NCBI RefSeq assembly: GCF_963576615.1
Contig: NC_088711.1
Location: 62,653,248-62,717,247 of the forward strand
DNA from: Watersipora subatra
Lineage: Eukaryota; Bryozoa; Gymnolaemata; Cheilostomatida; Watersiporidae
Direction: 5' to 3'
Length of the DNA stretch: 64,000 nt
Shown here: piece after piece, positions 47,011-58,534 of the stretch
Layout: each line of letters starts with the position of its first letter
Position numbering within the stretch: position 1 is the first letter of the stretch
Notes under the pieces: generated by a model
Seen by the model: only the letters and a program-made list of their open reading frames with translations
Told to the model about the DNA's origin: nothing
Databases searched by the model: none
Program-made: the position numbers and the translations under genes

Positions 47011-50000
47011 CTCTCTGGGGAAATGTATGAAATACCTACGAAGACTCAAAGAGCTTGTCAAAAGTGTTCAAAAGGTAAATTTTACGTTCTTCTTTTAGCA
47101 AAATTTAGCTTGATTATTGTTGAGTATAATAGTTTTATGCATATCATTTATATCGGAGGCGCCTCTATTATTGGTCTTTGCATTTTCAGAATAACTTACC
47201 AAGTGCTGCCCCCTCTGTTGCGCTTACACTACCAACACCTAATGAAACTGCTTCAACACTCGGCGCTGCGGTCGCATCACCACCTGCTTCCATGCCGGCC
47301 ACACCTAGACCTGTGGTTACCACACCTAGACCTGTGGTTACCACACCTAGACCTGCGGTTTCAACACCTTCCTCTGCTGTTTCCGCTATTTCAGGATCAC
47401 CTGCCGCCGAACCTATTGCTTCAGCCTCTGCCACTGCTGAGGCGACTGTTTCAACACCCTCTAGCTCTCCATTGTTTATGCGAGTGAGTAACAGCAATAT
47501 ACTGTAAATTATGTTGTTGTTGTTGCTGTTGTTAATATTTATTGAGGTTAGCTAGAGAAAATAAATCCTGTCGACCTGTCTAAATTCGTTGGCTGTTCTT
47601 TGGCTGTCGATAATGTTGAATTGATTGCACAACTTAAATTTGTAATGTAAATTTTTACGTACATTAGACCTGCTAAGTATGGTGCTGTTTGAATTGTTGA
47701 ATCTTAGTAGGTTAGCCTTGATTGAAAGCGCTTGTAATGGGCAACTCTTGGTAGTCACACTTTATCGTTCGAGCAGACACTATGCATTTTACACTGCAGT
47801 ATTTTCTGTCTATGAGAAAAACTCCGCCTTAGGCAATTAATTAAGTAATTTGCCTTAAAAGTTAATATACACTATGGCTTTTCCCTATAGTAAGTAAGAA
47901 CTCAGTTTTATTGTTTTATAGGAGCTCAATGTACCTCAATTTACTGGACGAGAGACCAGGAAAATGGTTGTACAGGCGATTGGGGAAGCTAATTGGTCCC
48001 ATAGTCACAGCAGACCCAACTACGATAGTGTGGTACTAAAAGTCCTGAGGCAATTTCCAGATAAGAGTGACATCTTCAAAGACGCTAGCTATACCGAAGA
48101 TAAGGATTGCTACGTGAGTTTTTTTTATAATCGTGAATAGGTCTACTTACTACCGGGCATGTAGCCTACTGTCCTGCAGATTCATTTAGCAATACTTCGC
48201 ATTGGCGTGCAGCTTTCCACAATTTATTTTACAGAAACTTACATCATATCCGTTATCCATCAAGGGTTATTTCGTGTATGTAGAAATTTTCTAAGCATTT
48301 GACCCTCTCAGGGAGGGAGAGAGATACCTAATGCTTGTTAAATACCTGTCGGAGTTGTCTACTCTGTCATTTATTTTCATGCATTCACTATGAATGTTAA
48401 TATGGGCTATTGAGTGATATTTTCATATTTATTATGAGAAGTGTAATAAGTGATCCAGAAAATGTAAGCCCTTCCGTTGATATTTATGCAACTGAAACTG
48501 AAATGATTGAGCTTCTAATTGTTGTTTGGGGAGGCATAGCTTCATTTCAGCTTTATATTAGGAATGAAGGGTTAGCTTTATTTTTTTACTATCATAGTAA
48601 ACGCTATGAGCCAGTGTAATCTAGCGTTGATTTGCATAACCACCATTGCAAGAGTCCAAAGCTGGGTAAACTTTAAATTTGTTTCAAGATGATTGGAAAA
48701 TATTCTGTCTGATGGACTAGAACTGAGCAACTCTCTCTGGTTTTCATGCTAGCTAATCTATACACATATGATATTTTTATACTCCCTTTTTAGTTTTGTA
48801 ATCATACTATTTTTTTGCGCATCTATAGTTTATCAGGATCTACATTCTTTGCTTGTAGAAGGTTTTCAAAAGACAGTTATCTTGCAGCGTAAGAAACAAA
48901 AGAAGCTACTATGCGAAAAAACAAAAACTCGATCAAGAACCTGCTGCTTCGGTCACCGGGTTCGTATTTTACTTGTTAATTCTCCTCTTTATTGTTGACG
49001 TCATAAAAATAATTTAAAATTTACCGTTTGAGATGAATAGTCAATCAGAATCGCAATTTATATTGACGTCTTAGGTTTTGATGATAAGCATTATAATATT
49101 GTATGTTTATGTATGTTATAAGCATTATAATATGTTTTTTATGTATGTTATGCTTTTGATCTTTGTTTGAAGTGAATCATTGTAATCTATTATCCGCACA
49201 TCCCCCTCCCTTTGCAAGGACAAATAGACATCTCAATGTTTCATAAGATTTCTACTCATATAACTCATAAAAATGCGACAAACACTTTGTCTTCTGTAGC
49301 CATAATTTTCATCTTTTAATTTCTTACAGGGATATAGTGGTGAGGGCAGAGGCACTAGTGGTTTCTCCGAGCAAGGAAAAGAGGAATTTGCGGGTTCAAA
49401 ATCTTGACACAATTCCACAGGTAAGGTAGCATAGTTTACTCAATAAGAGTATCAGGGGCTAGCGGTAGATAAAAATTTGTGATCCTCATTGTCTGCGTTG
49501 GAGTTACCCCCACTATAAAATAAGATCGAAGTAGCCGCTTATAGTGGGTGCAACTCCAACGCAGACAATGAGGATCACAAATTTGATCTAGGCTAGTGGT
49601 ACTAATTTATAACCAACATCTTGTGTTGCTTTCAGTAGATCTCTTAGGTGTGTGCAGCTTGCTTTATTGTGTTTTTAAAATATATGAGGGAGTCTTGATT
49701 ATGCAACAGCCTTTCGAGCGCCTTTTGTTTCATCCGCTAAATGTTTCAAGTAATTTTTGTTGTGGTATTACCATTCTTGTTATACATCATTGTTGCTAAT
49801 GATCGGGCTCCACTTTGTCGCCGCCAAAATCGCTTCTAAATTAAAGATTTGCTTATATTTCTAATGGCAGCATTCACTGACAGTCGCGTTTCGAATAATA
49901 TTATAATGAGGCATGGAGTGTCAGTGTCACGGCTTTTAGGGTTCCACTTCTTTGAAAAGGTGGACATTTTTCTAACAATCTATTATGTAACCAGTTATAT

Positions 50001-53000
50001 ACTCCCTGATGGCACGGCTAAACTTGATTATTGTTGAAATTTTTATGGTAACTTTTCACCCTTTATAGCAAGTTGAATAAAATTTGTAGTTTTCGTTGAT
50101 GATGCCCTAACTTTAACCACAGTAAACTATAAGAACTCTATAATCAGTCTTCATATTGCAGAGTGCGGTAAAGGAGATGCTTCGTCCATCATTGTCTATT
50201 AGGAAAGAGGCTTTTAAGAACATGAAAGATGGTTGGAGTGGCATGGTTGTTGAGTGGCCAATTTATGGACAGGAGGCTTTTGTAAGTATTACTCTCCAAA
50301 ATAACATGAACTTTCAAAATTTTGCCCATTCTCCCAGTATCCTATTTTGAGCCCAGGTCTCACGTAGTGTTTTAGTGGATTGATATTAAAAAGCTACAAG
50401 CGAAGTCTTTGCAATACAACCTGCACCGAATACCAATTTGCATGAGCTGAAGATGGCTACCTACTTCCAAAGCACAATTTTAAATAAACTTGACTAGACT
50501 CGTCACTCTTTATAGTTTCTCAAAGAATAATGTCTTAGTCTTGGGATTAACTGAAACTTTAAATGTTATATATTATTGGAGACCGAGTTGAACTGAAATT
50601 CATTGCAAGGGGAAAATTCCAGTTAGTTTCTCTCTATGGAGGGAATTTATAATATGTGCACAGTAATTTATAGTTTAAACGATGGATGACTTGCCGGATT
50701 ATGGTCAATTTCGGCAGTTGCCTGTCCTATCTGGCCACTGGATTAAACGATTGCCAAGTTTTTATTTAGCACTATTCTGGCGCAGCATTGAACGTAATCC
50801 TACCACTGAGCAGACTTACTGCCTATCTATTAGGAGTTTTCTTCTCCATAATCAGAGGATAACTTTATGGTCTTCTAAAAAATCTTCAGCACTCTACTCC
50901 CAAATATGTCTTTGGCATAGACTTTGAACTATGTTTTCACTGAAAATGTATGGCATACCTTCTCTAAGTCAGAATTCCTAGCCTGTTTTCTTAGTAATAA
51001 GCAATTTCTGAAAATTTATGAGCAAAAAGTTATGAAGTCTAGATTTGTTGGCTATTTTTTAAAAATAAATATGTTTGGGCCCAAAATCAAAGGAATAAAT
51101 TTCAAGAAAGAGTAAGGTATTGTTTTACTATTATGTATTCCACTCCAACTTGCCCATGTGCATAAACCATTATTGTTAGTATGTGTTTTCTATAAAATTG
51201 TAGTTTGGGCTTGTAACATATTCCTGCTGGTAGGACAGTGTTTAATCTAAGGTGGAATAGGGAGAGGGTTAGCCGGAAAACACGACAGCCTTGCCGTGTT
51301 TTCCGGCAAAGAGATAATCCTGCACCTCTAGCATTATACAGGCAAATTATGGCAAATCACAGTCAGGGATGTGATTCATAAGCTAAAAAGTTTATTTTAA
51401 GCTATTTTGTATTAGCTCCGAACGCTGGCTTACTGTACGCTATTCATTGCCTTCACCATTTAAGTATACCTTAGGTGGTATTTTTATCTATCCACTTCAG
51501 TATATAAACACATTTATTTCATAATTTTATGATTGAAATGCTGCCTCGGGCTTTTGCTCAAAGTACTTTGTCAACGACTTCCGTCAGCAAGCTAAAATGA
51601 ATTTTGGAAATCACATGCCTGCTAGTTATCCATCGTTTAAACTACACATATAAGACAACTCACATTTCTAGCTTCGATTTCATTCATCTGACCCTATGCG
51701 TTTAGGTTTTTACATTGTAATTATTACTATCTAAGTAGGCTTCAGCATAATTGAATTTCTAAAAAAATTTCGGCGTTGTGGTCAGGTCAGATATGTGTTT
51801 CTGACTGGACATCTATCTGACCACAGCTTTTAAAAATTCACCACCAAAGTTTTTTGATTATATAAATAATATTGTCAACTCGTATTAAGTTTGTTAAAGG
51901 TCTATATCGTTGAGGGCTTAGAATTACTTCATGTAAGAGCAGTAAAGTGGTTCATTGAGGGTCATAACTAGTTTTTATTTACGGGCAAGTCGACTGAATG
52001 TCGATATTTCTTGAATTCTATAGATTTGCTACAGGAAGAATATTGAAGATAAATGTTTGTACTTTATTTCTCGCTTGCTAAAATGTCTTCTTCTTTCAAA
52101 TTAGCGTCGATATTTTGAAGTTGCTTATTTTTTTATTGCTTGTTAGCTTATACCTGAGCTTGAGCTCCTTCTGAATCGGGACTTGGATTTGGACGCGTTG
52201 GGAAAGCGAGCAGAGGATTTGTTCATGGCTGCATGTCCAAAAGAGACTAATCGTAAGTGTATTTATTATCTTCAAATTTACGTACTTTCTTTGCAGAACA
52301 ATATGTTACTTTATGCGCTAGCAACGGCTCAATTATCAAAATAATATCAACCGCCAAAATGATATAAGTCGGAGTCGGGTGCCCATGATTTTAGTCAGTA
52401 TTACTGGCTTTTTACCTCACGATAATAGTAATCTACGGAGTTTGTCTCACCCTATTTTCCATTCCAATGCTTTACATGTGCAGCAGCTTAAACAAGAACT
52501 AGTCTCTATTGTTGGAGGTCTTACCTGGTAGTGTGTAGTCAAAAAAAGTTTAAATATAACAAAAATACTTTGTTTGCAGCGAATGATTATGGATTTGAGA
52601 AACTGGTGATCGTGATTGGAAAGCGCCTTGGAGACAAAAAGATGCTGGCCGAAACACCCGAACACAAAGTGAGTGGATTTCTTAGTTCGGTAACTTATTA
52701 ACGTCATACATTAGGCTGACTATTGGTTCGCAACTCCAACTTAGCGTGTTAGAGGTTATTAGGATGTTTATACAGGAATGTTGTTAACGTCATAAATTAG
52801 GCTGACTATTGGTTCGCAACTCCAACTCAGCGTGTTAGAGGTTATTAGGATGTTTCTATAGGAATGTTGTTAACGTCATACATTAGCCCGTCTATTGGTT
52901 CGCAACTCCAACTTAGCGTGTTAGAGGTTATTAGGATGTTTCTATAGGAATGTTGTTAACGTCATACATTAGCCCGTCTATGGGTTCGCAACTCCAACTT

Positions 53001-56000
53001 AGCGTGTTAGAGGTTATTAGGATGTTTCTATAGGAATGTTGTTAACGTCATACATTAGCCCGTCTATTGGTTCGCAACTCCAACTTAGCGTGTTAGAGGT
53101 TATTAGGATGTTTCTATAGGAATGTTGTTAACGTCATACATTAGCCCGTCTATGGGTTCGCAACTCCAACTCAGCGTGTTAGAGGTTATTAGGATGTTTC
53201 TATAGGAATGTTGTTAACGTCATACATTAGCCCGTCTATGGGTTCGCAACTCCAACTTAGCGTGTTAGAGGTTATTAGGATGTTTCTATAGGAATGTTGT
53301 TAACGTCATACATTAGCCCGTCTATGGGTTCGCAACTCCAACTTAGCGTGTTAGAGGTTATTAGGATGTTTCTATAGGAATGTTGTTAACGTCATACATT
53401 AGCCCGTCTATGGGTTCGCAACTCCAACTCAGCGTGTTAGAGGTTATTAGGATGTTTCTATAGGAATGTTGTTAACGTCATACATTAGCCCGTCTATGGG
53501 TTCGCAACTCCAACTTAGCGTGTTAGAGGTTATTAGGATGTTTCTATAGGAATGTTGTTAACGTCATACATTAGCCCGTCTATTGGTTCGCAACTCCAAC
53601 TTAGCGTGTTAGAGGTTATTAGGATGTTTCTATAGGAATGTTGTTAACGTCATACATTAGCCCGTCTATGGGTTCGCAACTCCAACTCAGCGTGTTAGAG
53701 GTTATTAGGATGTTTCTATAGGAATGTTGTTAACGTCATACATTAGCCCGTCTATGGGTTCGCAACTCCAACTCAGCGTGTTAGAGGTTATTAGGATGTT
53801 TCTATAGGAATGTTGTTAACGTCATACATTAGCCCGTCTATGGGTTCGCAACTCCAACTTAGCGTGTTAGAGGTTATTAGGATGTTTCTATAGGAATGTT
53901 GTTAACGTCATACATTAGCCCGGCTATTGGTTCGCAACTCCAACTCAGCGTGTTAGAGGTTATTAGGATGTTTCTATAGGAATGTTGTTAACGTCATACA
54001 TTAGCCCGTCTATGGGTTCGCAACTCCAACTTAGCGTGTTAGAGGTTATTAGGATGTTTCTATAGGAATGTTGTTAACGTCATACATTAGCCCGTCTATG
54101 GGTTCGCAACTCCAACTTAGCGTGTTAGAGGTTATTAGGATGTTTCTATAGGAATGTTGTTAACGTCATACATTAGCCCGTCTATGGGTTCGCAACTCCA
54201 ACTTAGCGTGTTAGAGGTTATTAGGATGTTTCTATAGGAATGTTGTTAACGTCATACATTAGCCCGTCTATGGGTTCGCAACTCCAACTTAGCGTGTTAG
54301 AGGTTATTAGGATGTTTCTATAGGAATGTTGTTAACGTCATACATTAGCCCGTCTATTGGTTCGCAACTCCAACTTAGCGTGTTAGAGGTTATTAGGATG
54401 TTTCTATAGGAATGTTGTTAACGTCATACATTAGCCCGGCTATTGGTTCGCAACTCCAACTCAGCGTGTTAGAGGTTATTAGGATGTTTCTATAGGAATG
54501 TTGTTAACGTCATACATTAGCCCGTCTATGGGTTCGCAACTCCAACTTAGCGTGTTAGAGGTTATTAGGATGTTTCTATAGGAATGTTGTTAACGTCATA
54601 CATTAGCCCGTCTATGGGTTCGCAACTCCAACTTAGCGTGTTAGAGGTTATTAGGATGTTTCTATAGGAATGTTGTTAACGTCATACATTAGCCCGTCTA
54701 TGGGTTCGCAACTCCAACTTAGCGTGTTAGAGGTTATTAGGATGTTTCTATAGGAATGTTGTTAACGTCATACATTAGCCCGTCTATGGGTTCGCAACTC
54801 CAACTTAGCGTGTTAGAGGTTATTAGGATGTTTCTATAGGAATGTTGTTAACGTCATACATTAGCCCGTCTATTGGTTCGCAACTCCAACTTAGCGTGTT
54901 AGAGGTTATTAGGATGTTTCTATAGGAATGTTGTTAACGTCATACATTAGCCCGTCTATGGGTTCGCAACTCCAACTCAGCGTGTTAGAGGTTATTAGGA
55001 TGTTTCTATAGGAATGTTGTTAACGTCATACATTAGCCCGTCTATGGGTTCGCAACTCCAACTCAGCGTGTTAGAGGTTATTAGGATGTTTCTATAGGAA
55101 TGTTGTTAACGTCATACATTAGCCCGTCTATGGGTTCGCAACTCCAACTTAGCGTGTTAGAGGTTATTAGGATGTTTCTATAGGAATGTTGTTAACGTCA
55201 TACATTAGCCCGGCTATTGGTTCGCAACTCCAACTCAGCGTGTTAGAGGTTATTAGGATGTTTCTATAGGAATGTTGTTAACGTCATACATTAGCCTGAC
55301 TATTGGTTCGCAACTCCAACTTAGCGTGTTAGAGGTTATTAGGATGTTTCTATAGGAATGTTGTTAACGTCATACATTAGCCCGGCTATTGGTTCGCAAC
55401 TCCAACTCAGCGTGTTAGAGGTTATTAGGATGTTTCTATAGGAATGTTGTTAACGTCATACATTAGCCCGTCTATTGGTTCGCAACTCCAACTTAGCGTG
55501 TTAGAGGTTATTAGGATGTTTCTATAGGAATGTTGTTAACGTCATACATTAGCCCGTCTATGGGTTCGCAACTCCAACTCAGCGTGTTAGAGGTTATTAG
55601 GATGTTTCTATAGGAATGTTGTTAACGTCATACATTAGCCCGTCTATGGGTTCGCAACTCCAACTTAGCGTGTTAGAGGTTATTAGGATGTTTCTATAGG
55701 AATGTTGTTGACGTCATACATTAGCCCGTCTATTGGTTCGCAACTCCAACTTAGCGTGTTAGAGGTTATTAGGATGTTTCTATAGGAATGTTGTTAACGT
55801 CATACATTAGCCCGTCTATGGGTTCGCAACTCCAACTCAGCGTGTTAGAGGTTATTAGGATGTTTCTATAGGAATGTTGTTGACGTCATACATTAGCCCG
55901 GCTATGGGTTCGCAACTCCAACTCAGCGTGTTAGAGGTTATTAGGATGTTTCTATAGGCATGTTGTTGACGTCATAAATTGGCTGGACTGGTTTCGGCTC

Positions 56001-56600
56001 CAATCTGACTTACTTTTTACTGTTTTAGGTAAGCCATTCTCTTCCCCACCTCAAATTTGGGAAACTCTGTGTGGATGGGGAAAAGTTAAGCGTTAGTGAG
56101 GACCCTCTCGTCCTGCTAAAACTTCTGGCAGTATTTTACATTGGGGACATCGAGTTTGGCGACGCCAAGAAGTTTGGCCAGCTGCTGGAGTTTACCTTCT
56201 TGGGCTCCAGCACCGTGAGAAAGGGAAGCAAGTATTTGTCTGTCGACAAATTTATGGAAAAAATGAAGCGGGTGAGTACCTAATGACTCAGCTATGCTAG
56301 TTTTATATCTGTCGAAAAACTAAGTAGGATTCGAATGAATTTCTATGGTAGCAATTTATCATATAATTCATGAGAAGAGAACTCCAAAATGTAACTTTTG
56401 GCGCAAAAAACGATTTCAACCAGTTGTAAAATCATTGAAACTAAAATTTCCGAGAACACTCATATCCTAAACTCATTGGTCGAGCTTTTTGCCGTCTTCC
56501 TAGTCTTATTTTTAACGTTTATTTTTCATGTTGGAATTATCATAAATCATAGAAACATTTTTTTTCTCTTTTGCAGGAAAGCCGAGCCGACGATGAGTAG
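47011..56600 (+). CDS. Accessory transposon gene, SAMD3-like layout, about ten exons
   Basis: Exons: 47011-47074 (Met at 47027, MKYLRRLKELVKSVQK), 47190-47483, 47922-48113, about 48837-48951, 49330-49420, 50162-50281, 52147-52252, 52580-52668, 56029-56271 and 56577-56600 (TAG). Phases match at all joins except exon 4/5, where my donor is wrong or an exon is missed. Exon 2 is Pro/Thr/Ser/Ala-rich with three copies of TPRPVVT, a likely disordered linker. Exon 3 has ELNVPQFTGRETRKMVVQAI. Exon 4 is basic. Exon 9 holds a compact segment (VDGEKLSVSEDPLVLLKLLA...). This order resembles repetitive animal proteins annotated as SAMD3-like; the match is by pattern. It runs divergently from the transposase, and I infer an accessory DNA-binding or regulatory role. 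Intron 8 holds the satellite. Confidence 0.65.
47190..47483 (+). other. Pro/Thr/Ser/Ala-rich exon with internal 21-bp repeats
   Basis: Exon 2 of the accessory gene, 98 codons in phase 0 at both ends. A 21-bp repeat (CCTAGACCTGTGGTTACCACA) occurs three times at 47306-47366. All six frames are nearly open because of composition; the frame is fixed by phase agreement with exon 3 (..LFMR|ELNVPQ..). Confidence 0.75.
49474..49584. mobile_element. Fold-back MITE in intron of accessory gene
   Basis: Left arm AAATTTGTGATCCTCATTGTCTGCGTTGGAGTT and its complement at 49552-49584 are near perfect, with inner arms CCCACTATAA/TTATAGTGGG around a short loop. No coding potential. Confidence 0.85.
51273..51309. 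repeat. Short hairpin in intron
   Basis: GCCGGAAAACAC and its exact complement GTGTTTTCCGGC flank a 12-base spacer; this lies in the 1.9-kb intron between exons 6 and 7 of the accessory gene. Confidence 0.8.
52689..55978 (+). repeat. 86-bp satellite array, about 38 copies, in an intron
   Basis: Head-to-tail units of 86 bp (containing TTAACGTCATACATTAGCCC, GGTTCGCAACTCCAAC and GAGGTTATTAGGATGTTTCT) fill intron 8 (52669-56028) of the accessory gene. Copies are almost identical, differing mainly at CGTCTAT(T/G)GG and AACT(T/C)AG. The variant CGGCTATTGG occurs at 53921 and 54437, exactly six units apart (516 bp), and again at 55211 (nine units). Units between the first two repeat in the same order, showing a six-unit higher-order duplication. 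First and last copies are the most diverged, as expected for unequal exchange. Confidence 0.95.
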
Positions 56601-56858
56601 GCGAAGAAAAGCAAGTGCCGGCAAAGCCTGGAACGCTATAAGTCTAAAACATAACAACAAAATTCATAGAACACAATTCACACGAAATAGTAACCTTTCC
56701 AATCCAGTATGCCAAAGTGACACCACTTTTAGAGCGAATTATTTACGTGATTTGGGGTTTGGGCTTACTCAATGGATTTTATGGAATCGTGCTCTCTTTT
56801 ATATTATTGTAGATAGTTTTTTTTAATTATTATTCTAAATCGATCTTGATCAAACAGA

Positions 56859-56981
56859 TGCTGTGTGTTTTTCGAGTTATTTAGTGCTTTTATTAAATGG
56901 TGTGTGTGTTTTTCGAGTTATTTAGTGCTTTTATTAAATGCTGTGTGTGTTTTTCGAGTTATTTAGTGCTTTTATTAAATG
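56859..56981 (+). repeat. Three-copy 41-bp tandem repeat in 3' UTR
   Basis: Three copies of a ~41-bp unit containing TTTTTCGAGTTATTTAGTGC, downstream of the accessory-gene stop codon, with short TG-run differences. Confidence 0.9.
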
Positions 56982-56986
56982 TTAAT

Positions 56987-56992
56987 AATAAA
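56987..56992 (+). terminator. Polyadenylation signal of accessory gene
   Basis: AATAAA directly after the 3' UTR tandem repeat and 387 bp past the stop codon at 56598. Nearest plausible signal. Confidence 0.5.
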
Positions 56993-57034
56993 TTATATAT
57001 ACTCGCTGTTTAAAAATATCCTTGGCTGAAAAAA

Positions 57035-57458
57035 ACGCAGAGCTGTTTGTAAAGTGATTAAACTTGTAAACACTTGCTGCGTTCAAATTTGACCCTAAAA
57101 TATAATGCGCCAAGCGTGTAAAACCAGGTTGCAATGCTAAATGCACTCAGCGTGTGAAAATCGTCTTCGTATAGAAAACTCAGTCAATGTTTAAAAACTG
57201 CAATTTTTAAACGCTAAGTGCGTACATATTTTGGTTTTATGATTAATGCACAGTGTGAATAGAAATTGCCTTGAAAAATGACCATCAGCAGTGCGTTAAT
57301 TTTTAGTTGCACATCGCATAAAACGATGAATAGAAGTGTGTTTTTATTGAATGAATAGCGCATGGACATTGCATAATTTTCGAGTGTGTAGTTTTTCAGG
57401 TGCATTGAAAAATGACCATCTGAGGTGATTGAATACTGCATAGATTTTTTTTACAGTG
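57035..57458 (-). repeat. Right terminus and subterminal repeat block
   Basis: Short related motifs recur: TAATGCGCCAAGCGTGTAAAA, TGCACTCAGCGTGTGAAAAT, TAATGCACAGTGTGAATAGA, AGTGCGTTAATTTTTAG, TAGCGCATGGACATTGCATA, GTGCATTGAAAAATGACCAT (the last phrase AAAAATGACCATC occurs twice). GCGTGTGAAAA also occurs near the left terminus at 30249. The block ends with the inverted TTTTTACAGTG terminus. This echoes the left-end block. Confidence 0.6.
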
Positions 57459-57520
57459 TACATAAAATGTTCAACAGCAACAATAAAATCCTAATTTTGG
57501 ACTTTATTATTGTTACACAA
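57459..57520 (+). pseudogene. Reverse-transcriptase-like relic, right half
   Basis: Begins TACATAAAATGTTCAAC; read in the frame of the left half after removing the transposon and one TA it gives ...HLLHKMFNSNN, matching the H-x-L-H-K-I-F-N block expected after TNIGK. Beyond about ten residues the similarity fades. Confidence 0.45.
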
Positions 57521-58048
57521 ATGTTCAGTTTTGTAACATCAACACAGACACGCCAGCTGAAAATTAATAATTATTTTAGTGAATCAGTTAAGTCGCCAAC
57601 TTTAATCTATTTTCAGTTATTATTATATTAATTTTTGATGCTTTTTTATAATGATAAGTAAAGTTATTAATGTGGTTCTACCAACAGTCAAAACTGTTGT
57701 TAGAATAACATGATCATTATGTTATTGTATTATTGTTATCATGAATAGTGAGAGTTTGCGTATTTCAGTTATGATTTTGTAAGTAATAGTAGTACATGCA
57801 TAGGCATAAGCAAGTAAGTGGGGTATATGCAGCCTTTGAATTTTAAAACTTTTAGTATTTAGTTTGAATATTGTGTAGTAATTGGGTAGTAATTAGGAGC
57901 TTAGCTGTTTTATAGAGCTTCAGTAGTAGGATGCGGATATTCAAGTTTGCCAAAAAAACCTAACCAGTGAACTAAAATGTGTATTTTGCATTCATTTTGG
58001 TTTGTATATCTGTTTATGCTATTTGAATTATCTTTTCATTTTTTTTAG

Positions 58049-58534
58049 AAACTTGGTAAGCATTATTGCCAGTATATTCATCAGATGGCAGAGAGTATTA
58101 GACAAAGTTCGATGTTCTTTTCTAGAAAAGGTATGTTGCTAATTACACGTTGGTTTGCATAAAAAATATGTCAAAATAATCAAGGTCTCATCTACCAAAT
58201 TTTATAATATTTTTGAACATATACATAATTATAGATTAAAAACTATAAAACATTATATCAGTAAGGTTGTATTTTGAAATGTAGTAATGTTTGACGTTTT
58301 GGCAAAGTTACTATGATAAGCAAAACTTTAAATTCACCAACACAAAATATACTGTACAAAGTTTTACTGTAACTAGCAAATGTATACCTGACGTAAGAAT
58401 GTAACAGCATGCCCAAAAGTAGTTTTTCTTTGTATAGATGCAAATAATCAATGACGCTTTAGTTATAGATAACTGCTGGATGAGAAGCATTGATGGCCCA
58501 CACCAAAGACTTAGTTGCAGACATCAAATTAAAG
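58049..58534 (+). CDS. Two tentative exons, unknown function
   Basis: 58049-58130 (acceptor TTTTTTTTAG, donor AAAAG|GTATGT) and 58438-58534 (acceptor TTTGTATAG, donor TTAAAG|GTATGC) join in phase 0 to give RVLDKVRCSFLEKMQIINDA...IDGPHQRLSCRHQIK. No family recognised, and no further exons were found. They could equally be chance open frames with splice-like borders. Confidence 0.25.

Larger units (their letters stand above)
30229..57458. mobile_element. Giant CMC/EnSpm-like DNA transposon (27.2 kb)
   Basis: The left end is CACTGTAAAAACTG (30229) and the right end is the inverted TTTTTACAGTG (57448-57458): 11 matching terminal bases starting CACTG, as in CACTA/EnSpm-type elements. Each end is flanked by TA (30227-30228 and 57459-57460), a 2-bp target duplication. 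Both subterminal regions are crowded with short related motifs. Excision in thought with one TA rejoins an RT-like reading frame without a length change. Inside are a nine-exon EnSpm-type transposase gene (minus) and a divergent ten-exon gene (plus). Later insertions (fold-backs, satellite) add to the length. The identification combines direct sequence evidence with family knowledge; the exact superfamily is inference. Confidence 0.75.

Noticed and set aside
47186..47497. Long minus-strand and other-frame ORFs over the Pro/Thr-rich exon
   Set aside because: They arise from codon composition. Phase agreement with exons at 47074 and 47922 selects the plus-strand TPRPVVT frame.
52689..55978. Regular repeats that could suggest a CRISPR array
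   Set aside because: Units are contiguous 86-mers with no unique spacers, inside a spliced eukaryotic gene. It is a tandem satellite.
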